A stretch of DNA of 64,000 nucleotides from Streptomyces coffeae (GCF_016741875.1 NZ_JAERRF010000002.1:310001-374000); one strand, 5' to 3'. Positions 51,515-61,436 are shown, counted from the stretch's first letter. The notes: generated by a model from the letters alone, not told the origin. Numbers and translations: made by a program.

Positions 51515-52929
51515 GGCGCACCGTCCGCCGTGTCCGGGCGCGCCGCCGGGGCGGACGGGCCGGGGGCCGTCGCGGCGACGGGTTCGGGGAGGGCCCGCGG
51601 CGCGTCTGCCGGAGCGTTTCCTCGCTCCTCACCGGCGGCGTCCGAGGTGACGGCCGCGTGCCAGCCGTGGCGGTCCAGGGCGCGGGCCAGAGCCCGCACC
51701 ATCCGGGGGTCGAAATGCGAGCCCGCGCACCGCTTGAGCTCCTCGACCGCCGTGGGCACCGGCCGCGCCCGCCGGTACGTACGCGTCGAGGTCATCGCGT
51801 CGAAGGCGTCGGCGACCGCGACCACCCGGGCGAACTCCGGGATCTGCGTCCCGGCGAGCCCGTACGGATAGCCGGTGCCGTCCAGCCGCTCGTGGTGGTG
51901 CAGGATGGCCGCGCGCGCCTCGCCCAGGAAGCCGATGCCGCGCACCATCTCGTGGCCGTACTCGGGGTGCAGTTCGATGATCCGGCGCTCGTCGGGGGTC
52001 AGCGGCCCGTTCTTGCGCAGGATCCGGGTGGGGACGCCCAGCTTGCCCACGTCGTGGAGGATGCCCGCGATCCGCAGCGCCTCGAGCCGGTCGCCGCTCA
52101 CCCCCAGCTCGCGGGCGATCATCGCCGAGGCACGGCCGACCCGTTCGCTGTGGCCCCGGGTGTAGCGGTCCTTGATGTCGACGGCCTGGACCAGGGCACG
52201 GATGGTGGCCTGGTGGGCGGTGCGCTCCCGGTGGTACAGCGCGAAGACGCACGCGGAGACGTAGATCGGCAGCAGCACCAGTAGAGCCGCCGCCGGTCCG
52301 TAGGGGCTGTGCCAGAGCACCGCCATGGCCAGCCCCGCGGGCCCGTGCACCAGATGCGGGGCGAGTGAGCCGAGGACCCGGCCGTGCCAGGCGGCGCGCG
52401 GGGAGTGGCGCTCGGCGGTGACCAGCACCCCGCACTCCAGGGCGATCACGGCCAGGCAGAGCACGAGCGCGGTGGCCGTCGCGGCGGCCAGGGCGGACGG
52501 GAAGCCGGGTGCGCCGGGGGCCCGGACGGAGTCGAGCGCCGCCCGCCCGCCGAGCGCGGCGAAGGTCTGTCCGGCGGCCCAGACGGCCACGGCGAGCTGC
52601 CCCGCGTGCCAGATCCGGCGTACCCCGGCCGGGCGCCGTTCGACGGGCGCGAGCAGCGCGCCGGGCACGGCGACCAGCGACGCGGCGGCGGGCGGCAGCA
52701 GAAAAGCCCCGGCCAGAAGCACGGGGCTGTACCACTCCGGCCAGGGGGCCCGGGTCCCACGGGCCCCCGCCGCGTAGACCGCGGAGAGGAGGACAACGGT
52801 GGCCCAGGGGACGGCGGCCTGGCACCGGAGCAGCGGGGCGGCACACAGCGCGGCGGCGAGCACGGCGCACAGAACATAGACGCGCGCCCCGAGAGGAAGT
52901 GCCCGCACGGCGCCCTCCTCCCGGTCCAT
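51511..52929 (-). CDS. Membrane HD-GYP domain protein, probable c-di-GMP phosphodiesterase
   Basis: 472 residues. About eight membrane segments fill the N-terminal 240 residues, followed by a complete HD-GYP domain: R-G-H-S-E-R-V, I-L-H-D-V-G-K-L, H-P-E-Y-G-H-E-M, H-H-H-E-R-L-D-G-T-G-Y-P-Y-G-L and V-A-D-A-F-D-A-M. All metal ligands are present, so it should hydrolyse cyclic di-GMP, a developmental signal in Streptomyces. HD-GYP proteins are rare in this genus. The C-terminal 50 residues are Ala/Pro-rich. Confidence 0.88.
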   Translation of the reverse strand: MDREEGAVRALPLGARVYVLCAVLAAALCAAPLLRCQAAVPWATVVLLSAVYAAGARGTRAPWPEWYSPVLLAGAFLLPPAAASLVAVPGALLAPVERRPAGVRRIWHAGQLAVAVWAAGQTFAALGGRAALDSVRAPGAPGFPSALAAATATALVLCLAVIALECGVLVTAERHSPRAAWHGRVLGSLAPHLVHGPAGLAMAVLWHSPYGPAAALLVLLPIYVSACVFALYHRERTAHQATIRALVQAVDIKDRYTRGHSERVGRASAMIARELGVSGDRLEALRIAGILHDVGKLGVPTRILRKNGPLTPDERRIIELHPEYGHEMVRGIGFLGEARAAILHHHERLDGTGYPYGLAGTQIPEFARVVAVADAFDAMTSTRTYRRARPVPTAVEELKRCAGSHFDPRMVRALARALDRHGWHAAVTSDAAGEERGNAPADAPRALPEPVAATAPGPSAPAARPDTADGAP

Positions 52930-53085
52930 ATCCGCCCTGGCGCCCCTGACGGGCGGGGCGGGTCAGACTCGGGAGAATAGAGCCGCGAACGGCGGGGACG
53001 ACCGGGCGAGCCGCCCTATTGCACACCTTCGGGTGATGATCGGACCGCTGGGGCACGCCGCGCGGCGATCACACTCCGCCGCGGG

Positions 53086-53415
53086 TCACTCCTGGGCGGT
53101 GCTGGGGGTGCTCTCCGGAGCCAGGGTCTCCACGGTGATCTCCCGCTCGGGGACCACCTCTCCGGCCCGGATCAGCTCGATCCGGCCCATGACCTTCGAC
53201 CGGAGGTCGCTGGGCACGTCGTCATGGCCGCAGCACCGCTTGACCAGCTTCTTCACGGCCTTCTCCAGGCCGTACTTCTCCAGGCACGGGGAGCACTCGT
53301 CGAAGTGCACCTCGAACTTGGCGCAGTCGCCGTCCGGCATCTCGTGGTCGAGGAACTCGTAGAGGTGGTCGAGGACCTCGGAGCAATCCGTCTCGTGCGG
53401 CTCTCCGCAGCTCAT
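53086..53415 (-). CDS. rsrA: Redox-sensing zinc anti-sigma factor RsrA
   Basis: 109 residues. The ZAS motif H-F-D-E-C-S-P-C gives His37, Cys41 and Cys44, and Cys11 is the partner for the disulphide switch, exactly as numbered in S. coelicolor RsrA; Cys61-Cys62 follow in K-R-C-C-G-H. Reduced zinc-RsrA holds SigR; disulphide stress releases it. ATG 53415 overlaps the sigR stop (ATGA). Confidence 0.96.
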   Translation of the reverse strand: MSCGEPHETDCSEVLDHLYEFLDHEMPDGDCAKFEVHFDECSPCLEKYGLEKAVKKLVKRCCGHDDVPSDLRSKVMGRIELIRAGEVVPEREITVETLAPESTPSTAQE

Positions 53416-54266
53416 GAGTCCGCGCCTTTCCGATCGTGCGACTCGTCCGCCGCGGCGGTCGCGCCCGCCGGGACCAGCCCGCGCCCACGCGCGTAGTCCT
53501 CCAGCAGTCCACGCAGCTGACGGCGCCCCCGGTGCAGACGGGACATCACCGTACCGATGGGTGTACCCATGATGTCCGCGATCTCCTTGTAGGCAAACCC
53601 CTCGACATCCGCGAGGTACACCGCGATGCGGAACTCCTCGGGAATGGCCTGAAGGGCCTCCTTGACATCCGAATCCGGCAGGTGGTCGAGGGCCTGTGAC
53701 TCGGCGGAGCGCAGCCCGGTCGACATATGCGACTCGGCGCGCGCAAGCTGCCAGTCCTCGATCTCCTCGGCCGCGCTGCGCTGCGGTTCGCGCTGCTTCT
53801 TGCGGTACGAGTTGATGAAGGTGTTGGTGAGGATGCGGTACAACCACGCCTTGAGGTTGGTGCCCTCACGGAACTGGTGGAAGGAGCCGTACGCCTTGGC
53901 GTAGGTCTCCTGCACGAGGTCCTCGGCATCGGCCGGATTGCGCGTCATGCGCAGCGCGGCGGAGTACATCTGGTCGAGGAAGGTGAGGGCGTCCCGCTCG
54001 AAGCGCGCATTGCGCTCGGCAGCCGTCTCCTGCGGCCGCTCGGCCGGCACTCCCTCGTTGACGCCGTCGGTCTCTGCGTCGGGCCCAGTGACCTGACCCA
54101 CCTCCTCCAGCTTCGGGGCGGGGCCGGATGCGGACCCGCTCGAATCGGAGGATAGACGACGATCCGGTCCGCCCGCCGCTTCAATTTTTGCGGTCTGCGC
54201 CGCTTCCGCTTCCGTCCACTCCAGGTCAGCGGCGTGCGGACGGGCCGGGCAAGCAAGCGAACCCAT
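53412..54266 (-). CDS. sigR: ECF sigma factor SigR (with long SigR' form)
   Basis: 284 residues from ATG 54266. Region 2 ([15 protein letters not shown]) and region 4 ([20 protein letters not shown]) define the thiol-oxidative-stress sigma factor. An internal GTG at 54101 with GGAGG just before it begins the shorter constitutive form. The longer product carries exactly a 55-residue N-terminal extension, as for the unstable induced SigR' of S. coelicolor. A perfect SigR promoter lies at 54351-54326. Confidence 0.96.
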   Translation of the reverse strand: MGSLACPARPHAADLEWTEAEAAQTAKIEAAGGPDRRLSSDSSGSASGPAPKLEEVGQVTGPDAETDGVNEGVPAERPQETAAERNARFERDALTFLDQMYSAALRMTRNPADAEDLVQETYAKAYGSFHQFREGTNLKAWLYRILTNTFINSYRKKQREPQRSAAEEIEDWQLARAESHMSTGLRSAESQALDHLPDSDVKEALQAIPEEFRIAVYLADVEGFAYKEIADIMGTPIGTVMSRLHRGRRQLRGLLEDYARGRGLVPAGATAAADESHDRKGADS

Positions 54267-54325
54267 GCGGGGAACTCCCTTTCCTCGTGCGGTGCCATCG
54301 CGCGGTGAATACCGATGACCGCTAC

Positions 54326-54351
54326 AACACCGGACCCGGCCATGGCATTCC
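54326..54351 (-). promoter_or_regulatory. SigR-dependent promoter (sigRp2)
   Basis: On the minus strand GGAAT (54351-54347), then 18 nt, then GTT (54328-54326) is an exact match to the SigR consensus. It lies 60 bp upstream of ATG 54266, so it drives the mRNA able to encode the long SigR' form and provides positive feedback. Confidence 0.9.
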
Positions 54352-54395
54352 CGCGGCGTTCCGGGCCCGGCGGCGCGGTCCGGGACCCGGCGGGC

Positions 54396-55043
54396 TCAGC
54401 CCAGGGCCCGGGGCAGCCATCCGCTGACGGCCCCGGTGATCAGCGCGAGCGTCTCCGGTTCGTCCACCCCGGCCGACTTCGGCACCGCGAAACCGTGGTC
54501 ACCGTGGGGCACCTCGACCAGTTCGGTACCGGCGGGCAGCTCCGGGAACTCCTCAGGGCGTCCGAACGGATCCCGGCCACCCTGGACGACCAGTGTCGGC
54601 ACCCCCGCCCCCAGCAGCTCCTCGGCCCGCGACTTCTCCGGCTTGCCCGGCGGGTGCAGCGGAAAGGACAGCGCCAGTACGGCGGCGGCGCCCAGCTCAC
54701 GGGCGGTCCGGCAGGCCACCCGGGCACCCGCGCTGCGGCCGCCCGCGACGATCGGCAGCCCGGCCTTCGCCACGGCGGGCCACAGGGCGCGCCAGCCGGT
54801 GTCGAGGGTCTTGGGCGCGGGCGCGACCTTCTTCCCGGCCACCCGCCACGGCTGCTCGACCAGGGCGACGCTCACCCCGTGCCCGGGCAGCGCGGCGGCC
54901 AGGGCGCGCAGGTCCCGCGCCTCGATCCCGCCGCCCGCGCCATGGCTCACGGCGAGCACCGCGTGGGCGCCGGGGGCGCGATGCCAGGTGATGCGGGCGT
55001 CACCGACCGGGGTCGGCACGGTTTCGGTCGTCTTCGTACTCAC
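54396..55043 (-). CDS. Alpha/beta hydrolase
   Basis: 215 residues. The nucleophile elbow is G-G-R-S-A-G-A-R, the oxyanion region S-H-G-A-G-G-G, and the Asp/His pair lies in G-G-R-D-P-F-G-R and H-G-D-H-G-F. It resembles the KANL3/Tex30-like hydrolases of the dienelactone-hydrolase-related group. No partner or substrate is suggested by context. Confidence 0.85.
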   Translation of the reverse strand: MSTKTTETVPTPVGDARITWHRAPGAHAVLAVSHGAGGGIEARDLRALAAALPGHGVSVALVEQPWRVAGKKVAPAPKTLDTGWRALWPAVAKAGLPIVAGGRSAGARVACRTARELGAAAVLALSFPLHPPGKPEKSRAEELLGAGVPTLVVQGGRDPFGRPEEFPELPAGTELVEVPHGDHGFAVPKSAGVDEPETLALITGAVSGWLPRALG

Positions 55044-55118
55044 CCGGCCATCCTGCCCTGCGACGGGGCCGGACGGCGGGGAGCGACCCGGGCGCGGCCT
55101 TCTTCCCGGCCACCGCGG

Positions 55119-55949
55119 TCAGAAGAGGGTGGCCTCCTCCGGCGCCTCCAGCTCCGTCACCAGCTCCGGCCCGTTGTTGCGAACATCACTGACCCCGGTC
55201 CCGACCGGATAGGCGCGCAGCAGACCCGCGGGCGGCGGAGCCAGCAGCGGACGCAGATCGTCCGGATCGGTACGGACGGGATCCAGCCACTCCGCCCAGC
55301 GGTCCTCGGTCAGCACCAGCGGCATCCGGGGATGGATATCGGCCAGTGAGCGCGGTCCGGCGCCCTCGCCCGCCCCGCCGCGCACCTCGGCGAACGGCTC
55401 CTGCTCCGCCTCCGTGGTGATCACCGTGCAGGTCACCCACCACGCCCGCGGATGCTCGTCCGGCAGCGTCCGGTCCCGCCAGAACTCGTACAGCCCGGCC
55501 ATCGCCATCACCGCGCCGTCCACCGGGGTCACGAAGTACGGCTGCTTGCGCGGTCGCTTCCGCTTCCCCTTCTCCTCCAGCTGCCGCTCCGCGGACCCGG
55601 TCACCCACTCGAAATAGCCGTCGGCGGGCAGGATGCACCGGCGCGAGGCGAACGGCCGCCGGTACGAGGGCTTCTCGTGCACCGTCTCCGCCCGGGCATT
55701 GATCATCTTCACCCCGCCCTCGGGCGACTTCGCCCAGGACGGCACCAGTCCCCACTTCAGCGCCCTGAGCTGGCGCACCGCACGCGGCTCCGCGGCGTCC
55801 TTCAGGGGGCGTTCGAGTACCGCGTACACGTCCTTGGTGGGCGCGACGTTCCAGTCGGGCGCCAGGGTCTCCGCCGGCTCCCACTTCTCCACTCCGAAGA
55901 GGCCGGCGAGATCCTCCGGCCTCCGGCTCGCTGCGTATCGACCGCACAT
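55119..55949 (-). CDS. SRAP-domain protein (HMCES/YedK type)
   Basis: 276 residues starting M-C-G-R-Y, so Cys2 becomes the N-terminal nucleophile that forms a thiazolidine link to abasic sites in single-stranded DNA. N-A-R-A-E-T, the P-A-D-G-Y-F-E-W block and H-P-R-M-P with the catalytic His are all present. It protects abasic sites during replication. The ATG at 55949 must be the start, since Cys must follow Met; the upstream in-frame extension is spurious. Confidence 0.93.
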   Translation of the reverse strand: MCGRYAASRRPEDLAGLFGVEKWEPAETLAPDWNVAPTKDVYAVLERPLKDAAEPRAVRQLRALKWGLVPSWAKSPEGGVKMINARAETVHEKPSYRRPFASRRCILPADGYFEWVTGSAERQLEEKGKRKRPRKQPYFVTPVDGAVMAMAGLYEFWRDRTLPDEHPRAWWVTCTVITTEAEQEPFAEVRGGAGEGAGPRSLADIHPRMPLVLTEDRWAEWLDPVRTDPDDLRPLLAPPPAGLLRAYPVGTGVSDVRNNGPELVTELEAPEEATLF

Positions 55950-56059
55950 AGGTGCCACACTGCCACGACGCCCGCGCCCGGTGACCACCGAGCCGGGAAG
56001 AGAGCCCGACGGCCGCCGGACGGCCGACCGCAACGCCTGCCGCGAGGAGCCGCCCGCCC

Positions 56060-56773
56060 ATGGACGCCACGAACGCCGCCGAGCTGTGGGACCGCGTCGT
56101 CGGGACCCAGCCGGACCCCACCAGCTGGCTGGTCGCCTCCACCGGGCTCATCGCACTGGCGGTGGTGGTCTTCCGGACCACCTGGCGGATCTCACGCAAC
56201 GCCATCACCATCGCCCACGAGGGCGGCCACGGGCTGGTCGCGCTGCTCAGCGGGCGGCGGCTGGACGGCATACGTCTGCACTCGGACACCTCGGGGCTGA
56301 CCGTCTCCCGCGGCAAGCCCACGGGCCTCGGCATGATCCTCACCGCCGCCGCCGGATACACCGCCCCCTCGCTGCTCGGCGTGGCCGGTGCCTGGCTGCT
56401 GGCCTCGAACCACATCACCGCTCTGCTGTGGGGGGCCACGGCGCTGCTCGTCGTGATGCTGGTGATGATCCGCAACGCCTACGGGGTGCTCACCGTCGTG
56501 GTCACCGGGGGCGCCTTCCTCCTCGTCTCCTGGCTGACCGGACCGGAGGTGCAGGCGGCCTTCGCCTACGCGGTGGTGTGGTTCCTGCTGCTGGGCGGCG
56601 TCCGCCCGCCCTTCGAGCTCCAGAGCAAGCGCCGCGGCGGGGGCGCCTATGACTCCGATCCCGACCAACTGGCCCGGCTGACCGGCATTCCGGCCGGTGC
56701 CTGGCTGCTGATGTTCCACACCGTCTCGCTGTGCTCGCTGCTCGCGGGCGGCCGCTGGCTGATGGGGATGTGA
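56060..56773 (+). CDS. M50-family membrane metalloprotease
   Basis: 237 residues with about six membrane segments. The zinc motif H-E-G-G-H-G-L-V lies at the end of the second helix, as in the M50B-like group. The third ligand (usually N/D-x-x-P-G) is not obvious; the N-A-Y-G-V-L segment may substitute. It might cleave a membrane-bound regulator, but no target is nearby. It lies upstream of aroA with 116 bp between. Confidence 0.82.
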   Translation: MDATNAAELWDRVVGTQPDPTSWLVASTGLIALAVVVFRTTWRISRNAITIAHEGGHGLVALLSGRRLDGIRLHSDTSGLTVSRGKPTGLGMILTAAAGYTAPSLLGVAGAWLLASNHITALLWGATALLVVMLVMIRNAYGVLTVVVTGGAFLLVSWLTGPEVQAAFAYAVVWFLLLGGVRPPFELQSKRRGGGAYDSDPDQLARLTGIPAGAWLLMFHTVSLCSLLAGGRWLMGM

Positions 56774-56889
56774 GCCGCACAAGCCCCCGGCGCACCCCGT
56801 GCGCCAGCTGGCGCAGAGCTGTGTTTCGACTGGGTTTCGCCACTTTTGATCAAGAATCGCACTCTCAGCGAACCACTAAAGTGAGACCC

Positions 56890-58242
56890 ATGACCGGCAT
56901 TGAGACCTCCCCGGGTACGCACCCCGCCCTCTGGCCCGCTCCGACCGCCGACGGAGCGGTTGACGCGACCGTCACCGTGCCCGGATCGAAGTCGGTTACC
57001 AACCGCGGTCTGATCCTCGCCGCGCTCGCCGCCGAACCCGGCTGGCTGCGCCGCCCGCTCCGCTCCCGCGACACCCTGCTGATGGCCGAGGCGCTGCGGG
57101 CGATGGGCGTGGGCATCGAGGAGGGCGTGGGTCCCGACGGCGGCGGCGAGGTGTGGCGGGTCATCCCGGCCGGTCTGCACGGCCCGGCCACCGTCGACGT
57201 CGGCAACGCGGGCACCGTGATGCGCTTCCTGCCGCCGGTCGCCGCCCTGGCCGACGGCCCGGTCCGGTTCGACGGCGACCCGCGCTCCCACGAGCGGCCG
57301 CTGCACGGGGTGATCGACGCGCTGCGCGCGCTCGGTGCCCGGATCGACGACGACGGCCGCGGCGCGCTGCCGATGACCGTCCACGGCGGCGGAGCGCTGG
57401 ACGGCGGCCCGGTGCGGATCGACGCCTCGTCCTCGTCCCAGTTCGTCAGCGCGCTGCTGCTGTCCGCGCCGCGCTTCAACCAGGGGGTCGAGGTGCGCCA
57501 TGTCGGCGCCGCGCTCCCCTCCCTGCCGCACATCCGGATGACCGTCGACATGCTGCGCGCCGCGGGCGCCCGGGTGGACACCGCCGAGGCGGGCGGTGAG
57601 CGGGGCGTCTGGCGGGTGGCGCCGAGCGCGCTGCTCGGCCGCGACCTGGTCGTCGAGCCGGATCTGTCCAACGCGGCTCCGTTCCTGGCGGCCGCCCTGG
57701 TCACCGGGGGCCGGGTGACCATCCCCGACTGGCCCGAGCACACCACCCAGCCCGGGGACGAGCTGCGCCGGATCTTCACCGAGATGGGCGGCTCCTGCGA
57801 GCTGACCGAGACCGGTCTGACCTTCACCGGCACCGGCCGGATCACCGGTATCGACGCCGATCTGCACGAGGTGGGCGAGCTCACCCCGGTGATCGCCGCG
57901 GTCGCGGCGCTCGCCGACTCCGAGTCGGTGCTGCGCGGCATCGGCCATCTGCGGCTGCACGAGACCGACCGGCTCGCCGCCCTCGCCAAGGAGATCAACG
58001 GTCTGGGCGGCGATGTCACCGAGACCGAGGACAGCCTGCGCATCGTGCCGGCGCCGCTGCGCGGCGGGATCTTCCACACCTATGAGGACCACCGGCTGGC
58101 CACCGCCGCCGCCGTCATCGGCCTGGCCGTCGAGGGTGTCCAGATCGAGAACGTGGCGACCACCGCCAAGACCCTGCCCGACTTCCCCGGCCTGTGGACC
58201 GGCATGCTCGACGCGACGACACCCTCGGCGCGGAGAGCCTGA
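56890..58242 (+). CDS. aroA: 5-enolpyruvylshikimate-3-phosphate synthase
   Basis: 450 residues. P-G-S-K-S-V-T-N-R binds shikimate-3-phosphate, G-N-A-G-T-V-M-R-F is the PEP loop, [11 protein letters not shown] and H-E-T-D-R-L complete the site. It makes EPSP for chorismate and aromatic amino acids. TAAAGT (56877-56882) ends 7 nt before ATG, so the mRNA is likely leaderless. rsgA begins 12 bp downstream and is presumably co-transcribed. Confidence 0.96.
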   Translation: MTGIETSPGTHPALWPAPTADGAVDATVTVPGSKSVTNRGLILAALAAEPGWLRRPLRSRDTLLMAEALRAMGVGIEEGVGPDGGGEVWRVIPAGLHGPATVDVGNAGTVMRFLPPVAALADGPVRFDGDPRSHERPLHGVIDALRALGARIDDDGRGALPMTVHGGGALDGGPVRIDASSSSQFVSALLLSAPRFNQGVEVRHVGAALPSLPHIRMTVDMLRAAGARVDTAEAGGERGVWRVAPSALLGRDLVVEPDLSNAAPFLAAALVTGGRVTIPDWPEHTTQPGDELRRIFTEMGGSCELTETGLTFTGTGRITGIDADLHEVGELTPVIAAVAALADSESVLRGIGHLRLHETDRLAALAKEINGLGGDVTETEDSLRIVPAPLRGGIFHTYEDHRLATAAAVIGLAVEGVQIENVATTAKTLPDFPGLWTGMLDATTPSARRA

Positions 58243-58254
58243 GAGCCTGCCGCC

Positions 58255-59262
58255 ATGCGCCGCTACGGCAAGCACACCGACGAGGACGACGTACGGGTCC
58301 GCCCCAACCGCAAGGGCAACCGTCCGCGCACCAACATCCGCCCCAAGCACGAGGACGCCGCCGAGGGCTTTGTGCTGACGATCGACCGCGGACGGCTCAC
58401 CGTCCTGGTCGAGGACCGCACCATCATCGCCATGAAGGCCCGTGAACTGGGCCGCAAGGGTGTGGTGGTGGGCGACCGGGTCGCGATCGTCGGCGATCTG
58501 TCCGGCGACAAGGACACCCTGGCCCGGATCGTCCGGGTCGAGGAGCGGTCCTCGGTGCTGCGCCGGACCGCCGATGACGACGACCCGTACGAGCGGGTGG
58601 TGGTCGCCAACGCCGAGCAGCTGGCCATCGTCACCGCGCTCGCCGACCCCGAACCCCGGCCGCGGCTGATCGACCGCTGTCTGGTGGCCGCCTTCGACGC
58701 GGGTCTGGAGCCGCTGCTCGTCCTCACCAAGTCCGATCTGGCCCCGGCCGACACCCTGCTCGGGACGTACGAGGCGCTCGGCGTGCCCTATGTCGTCACC
58801 AACCGGGAGGAACTGACCGACGGCCAGGCCGCCGACCGGGTGCGGGAGCGGCTCGCGGACCGGATCACGGTCTTCGTCGGCCACTCCGGCGTGGGCAAGA
58901 CGACCCTGGTCAACGCACTGGTACCGGACCGTAAACGGGCCACCGGCCGGGTGAACGCGGTCACCGGCCGCGGCCGCCACACCACTACCTCGGCGCTCGC
59001 CCTCCCCCTGCCGGACGACAAGGGATGGGTGATCGACACCCCGGGGGTGCGCTCCTTCGGACTGCACCATGTGGATCCGGCGCGGGTCATCCACGCCTTC
59101 CCCGACCTCGAGCCGGGCACGGCGGACTGTCCGCGCGCATGCAGCCATGACGAGCCGGACTGCGCGCTGGACCAGTGGGTGGCCGACGGCCACGCCGGCC
59201 CCGCCCGGCTGTACTCGCTGCGGCGGCTGCTCGCCACCCGGGAGCGGCGCGAGGGGGACTGA
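58255..59262 (+). CDS. rsgA: Ribosome small-subunit-dependent GTPase RsgA
   Basis: 335 residues. An N-terminal OB domain precedes a circularly permuted GTPase with G4 T-K-S-D, then G1 G-H-S-G-V-G-K-T, then G3 D-T-P-G, and a C-terminal zinc finger C-P-R-A-C-S-H-x-x-x-x-C. It assists late 30S maturation. A basic N-terminal stretch (R-P-N-R-K-G-N-R-P-R) fits rRNA contact. It is coupled to aroA by close spacing. Confidence 0.94.
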   Translation: MRRYGKHTDEDDVRVRPNRKGNRPRTNIRPKHEDAAEGFVLTIDRGRLTVLVEDRTIIAMKARELGRKGVVVGDRVAIVGDLSGDKDTLARIVRVEERSSVLRRTADDDDPYERVVVANAEQLAIVTALADPEPRPRLIDRCLVAAFDAGLEPLLVLTKSDLAPADTLLGTYEALGVPYVVTNREELTDGQAADRVRERLADRITVFVGHSGVGKTTLVNALVPDRKRATGRVNAVTGRGRHTTTSALALPLPDDKGWVIDTPGVRSFGLHHVDPARVIHAFPDLEPGTADCPRACSHDEPDCALDQWVADGHAGPARLYSLRRLLATRERREGD

Positions 59263-59368
59263 CCCGGGCCCCCGGCCACGTTTGCCACCCACCACGGGAG
59301 GTAAATGGATAATCGCATCAAGGCGCACTCCGGCGATGGCGGCCGTCAGCGGTACGGGAGGAGTCTGT

Positions 59369-59692
59369 ATGGCGTGGCTGCTGGTCGTGGTCGCCGGGCT
59401 CCTCGAGACCGGGTTCGCCGTCTGTCTCAAGCTCTCGCACGGCTTCACCCGCATCTGGCCCACGATCGCCTTCTGCGTGTTCGCCCTCGGCAGCTTCGGG
59501 CTGCTGACACTGTCGCTGAAAAAGCTGGACGTGGGCCCGGCGTACGCGGTGTGGACGGGGATCGGGGCGGCCGGCACCGCGATCTACGGCATGGTCTTCC
59601 TCGGCGATCTGGTCTCCACCCTCAAGATCGTCTCCATCACTCTGGTGATCGTCGGGGTAATAGGGCTCCAGCTCTCCGGCTCGGGGCACTGA
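59369..59692 (+). CDS. SMR-family efflux protein (SugE/Gdx-like)
   Basis: 107 residues with four membrane segments, the coupling Glu in L-L-E-T-G-F-A-V, the helix-2 region L-S-L-K-K-L and the helix-3 motif G-P-A-Y-A-V-W-x-G-I-G-A-A-G-T. Substrates in the family are guanidinium or quaternary ammonium ions. GGGAGGAG precedes ATG 59369. Its 3' end overlaps the convergent TetR gene by 56 bp; that gene may be its regulator. The upstream gap shows no recognisable guanidine riboswitch. Confidence 0.88.
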   Translation: MAWLLVVVAGLLETGFAVCLKLSHGFTRIWPTIAFCVFALGSFGLLTLSLKKLDVGPAYAVWTGIGAAGTAIYGMVFLGDLVSTLKIVSITLVIVGVIGLQLSGSGH

Positions 59693-60320
59693 GCGCCGCC
59701 GAGGCCAGCGCGCCGCGCACCACCGTCGCCACGTCCGCCGCCGGGGCGGGGGCGACCACATAGGCCAGTGCCAGCCGCGCGGCCGTGTCGCAGGCGCGGA
59801 CCAGCTCCCCCGGCCCGCCCCACGGCCACTGGCTTGCCAGCAACCGCACCGACCGCTCCCGCACCTGGCCCAGCAGCTCGACCGGCGAGGGCAGCGGCGC
59901 CATGGTCTCCGCCCGCTCCGCGGCCCGGGGCCGCAGGGAGCGCGACGGCCGCGGGGGCGCCGGGTCGAGCCGTAAGGGCGCGGGCAGCCGGTCTTCCCAG
60001 CAGCCCGTGAGCACCGCCCGGACCAGCGGATTCTCGGTCGCGGCACGGACCGTCCAGACGGCCGCGGCGGCCAGCCGCTCCCCCGGGTCCGCGGGGCCGG
60101 GCGGCTGGGTGAGCGCCTGTTCCACCCCGCTCAGATACGCGTCCGCCTCGCGCCGTACCAGGGCGCGGGCCAGTCCGTCCTTGCCGCCGAACTCGTTGTA
60201 GAGGGTCTGCCGCGAGACCCCGGCCGCGGTCGCCACATCGACCATCCGGACCGCCGCCCACGAGCCTCCCGCGAGCGCGGTGTAGGCCGCGTCCAACAAG
60301 GATTCGCGCGCTGCGGGCAC
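59637..60320 (-). CDS. TetR-family regulator
   Basis: 227 residues. The N-terminal HTH (V-D-V-A-T-A-A-G-V-S-R-Q-T-L-Y-N-E-F-G) is followed by a variable helical ligand domain. GTG 60320 is chosen because GGGGAGG lies 5 nt upstream; an ATG at 60365 would add 15 unlikely residues. It is convergent and overlapping with the SMR gene and divergent from hisN. Self-regulation and control of the efflux gene are plausible. Confidence 0.84.
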   Translation of the reverse strand: MPAARESLLDAAYTALAGGSWAAVRMVDVATAAGVSRQTLYNEFGGKDGLARALVRREADAYLSGVEQALTQPPGPADPGERLAAAAVWTVRAATENPLVRAVLTGCWEDRLPAPLRLDPAPPRPSRSLRPRAAERAETMAPLPSPVELLGQVRERSVRLLASQWPWGGPGELVRACDTAARLALAYVVAPAPAADVATVVRGALASAALSAPSRRAGALLPRRSPE

Positions 60321-60456
60321 CGCCACCTCCCCGGCCGGGTGCGGACAGAATTGACGGATCGACACACATAGTCAAGGGATCCCGTGCGCTCCGACGCACC
60401 GGGACGCGCCCGCGCCCCTGTGGATTCGGCTCATTCCCTGTCGATACTGTTCGGCC

Positions 60457-61251
60457 ATGCCCGACTACCACGATGACCTGCGTCTCGCCCATGTCCTGGC
60501 CGACGCCGCCGATGCCACGACCATGGAGCGGTTCAAGGCCCTCGACCTCCAGGTCGAGACCAAACCCGACATGACCCCGGTGAGCGAGGCCGACAAGGCG
60601 GCCGAGGAGCTGATCCGCAGCCAGCTGCAACGTGCCCGGCCACGTGACGCGGTGCTCGGCGAGGAGTTCGGCAGCGAGGGCAGCGGACCCCGCCGCTGGG
60701 TGATCGACCCGATCGACGGCACCAAGAACTACGTCCGCGGAGTCCCGGTCTGGGCCACCCTGATCGCGCTGATGGAGCGCGGCGAGGGCGGCGACCGACC
60801 GGTGGTCGGGGTGGTCTCGGCTCCGGCGCTGAGCCGCCGCTGGTGGGCCGCCGAGGGGCTCGGGGCGTACACCGGACGGAGTCTGTCGTCCGCCAGCCGG
60901 CTGCGGGTCTCCCAGGTGACCCGGCTCGCCGACGCCTCGTTCGCGTACTCCTCGCTCAGCGGCTGGGAGGAGCGCGGGAAGCTGGACGGCTTCCTGGAGT
61001 TGACCCGCGCCTGCTGGCGCACCCGCGGCTACGGCGACTTCTGGCCGTACATGATGGTCGCCGAGGGTTCGGTGGACATCTGCGCCGAGCCGGAGCTGTC
61101 GCTGTGGGACATGGCGGCGAACGCGGTGATCGTCCAGGAGGCGGGCGGCCGCTTCACCGGGCTGGACGGGGTGCCGGGGCCGAACAGCGGTGACGCGGCG
61201 GCGTCCAACGGACTGCTCCACGGCCCGCTGCTGGATCACCTCCGGTCCTGA
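60457..61251 (+). CDS. hisN: Histidinol-phosphate phosphatase, inositol-monophosphatase type
   Basis: 264 residues. IMPase metal motifs are [14 protein letters not shown] and W-D-M-A-A-N. At this chromosomal position in S. coelicolor the gene (SCO5208) was shown to be the histidinol-phosphate phosphatase of histidine synthesis. TACTGT (60445-60450) ends 6 nt before ATG, suggesting a leaderless mRNA. Confidence 0.9.
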   Translation: MPDYHDDLRLAHVLADAADATTMERFKALDLQVETKPDMTPVSEADKAAEELIRSQLQRARPRDAVLGEEFGSEGSGPRRWVIDPIDGTKNYVRGVPVWATLIALMERGEGGDRPVVGVVSAPALSRRWWAAEGLGAYTGRSLSSASRLRVSQVTRLADASFAYSSLSGWEERGKLDGFLELTRACWRTRGYGDFWPYMMVAEGSVDICAEPELSLWDMAANAVIVQEAGGRFTGLDGVPGPNSGDAAASNGLLHGPLLDHLRS

Positions 61252-61388
61252 CGTCCCCGGGGGCGCTTCGGGGCCCGCTCAGACCCTCAACCGGCGCGCA
61301 GGAGCCAGGAAGTGGCAGTTCCACTTCCGCGCGCCCTTGTTGAGTCCGCCACGGCATGTGAACATGAGAATCCAGGACCTTGTGAATT

Positions 61389-61417
61389 TGTGAATCCATT
61401 CACACTCATGGATTCAC
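61389..61417. promoter_or_regulatory. Perfect CRP-type palindrome and overlapping hairpin before the CBS gene
   Basis: TGTGA-ATCCAT-TCACA (61389-61404) matches the CRP consensus at all ten fixed positions. It overlaps a second perfect repeat, GTGAATCCA (61390-61398) with TGGATTCAC (61409-61417), that ends 3 nt before the GGAGG. The site may bind CRP, or fold in the mRNA and affect translation. Confidence 0.65.
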
Positions 61418-61436
61418 CAAGGAGGTGGCTCCATCC

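Noticed and set aside
59263..59368. Guanidine riboswitch upstream of the SMR/SugE-like gene
   Set aside because: ACGG occurs twice but neither copy sits in a stable stem as in the guanidine-II class, and no guanidine-I or -III core was seen.
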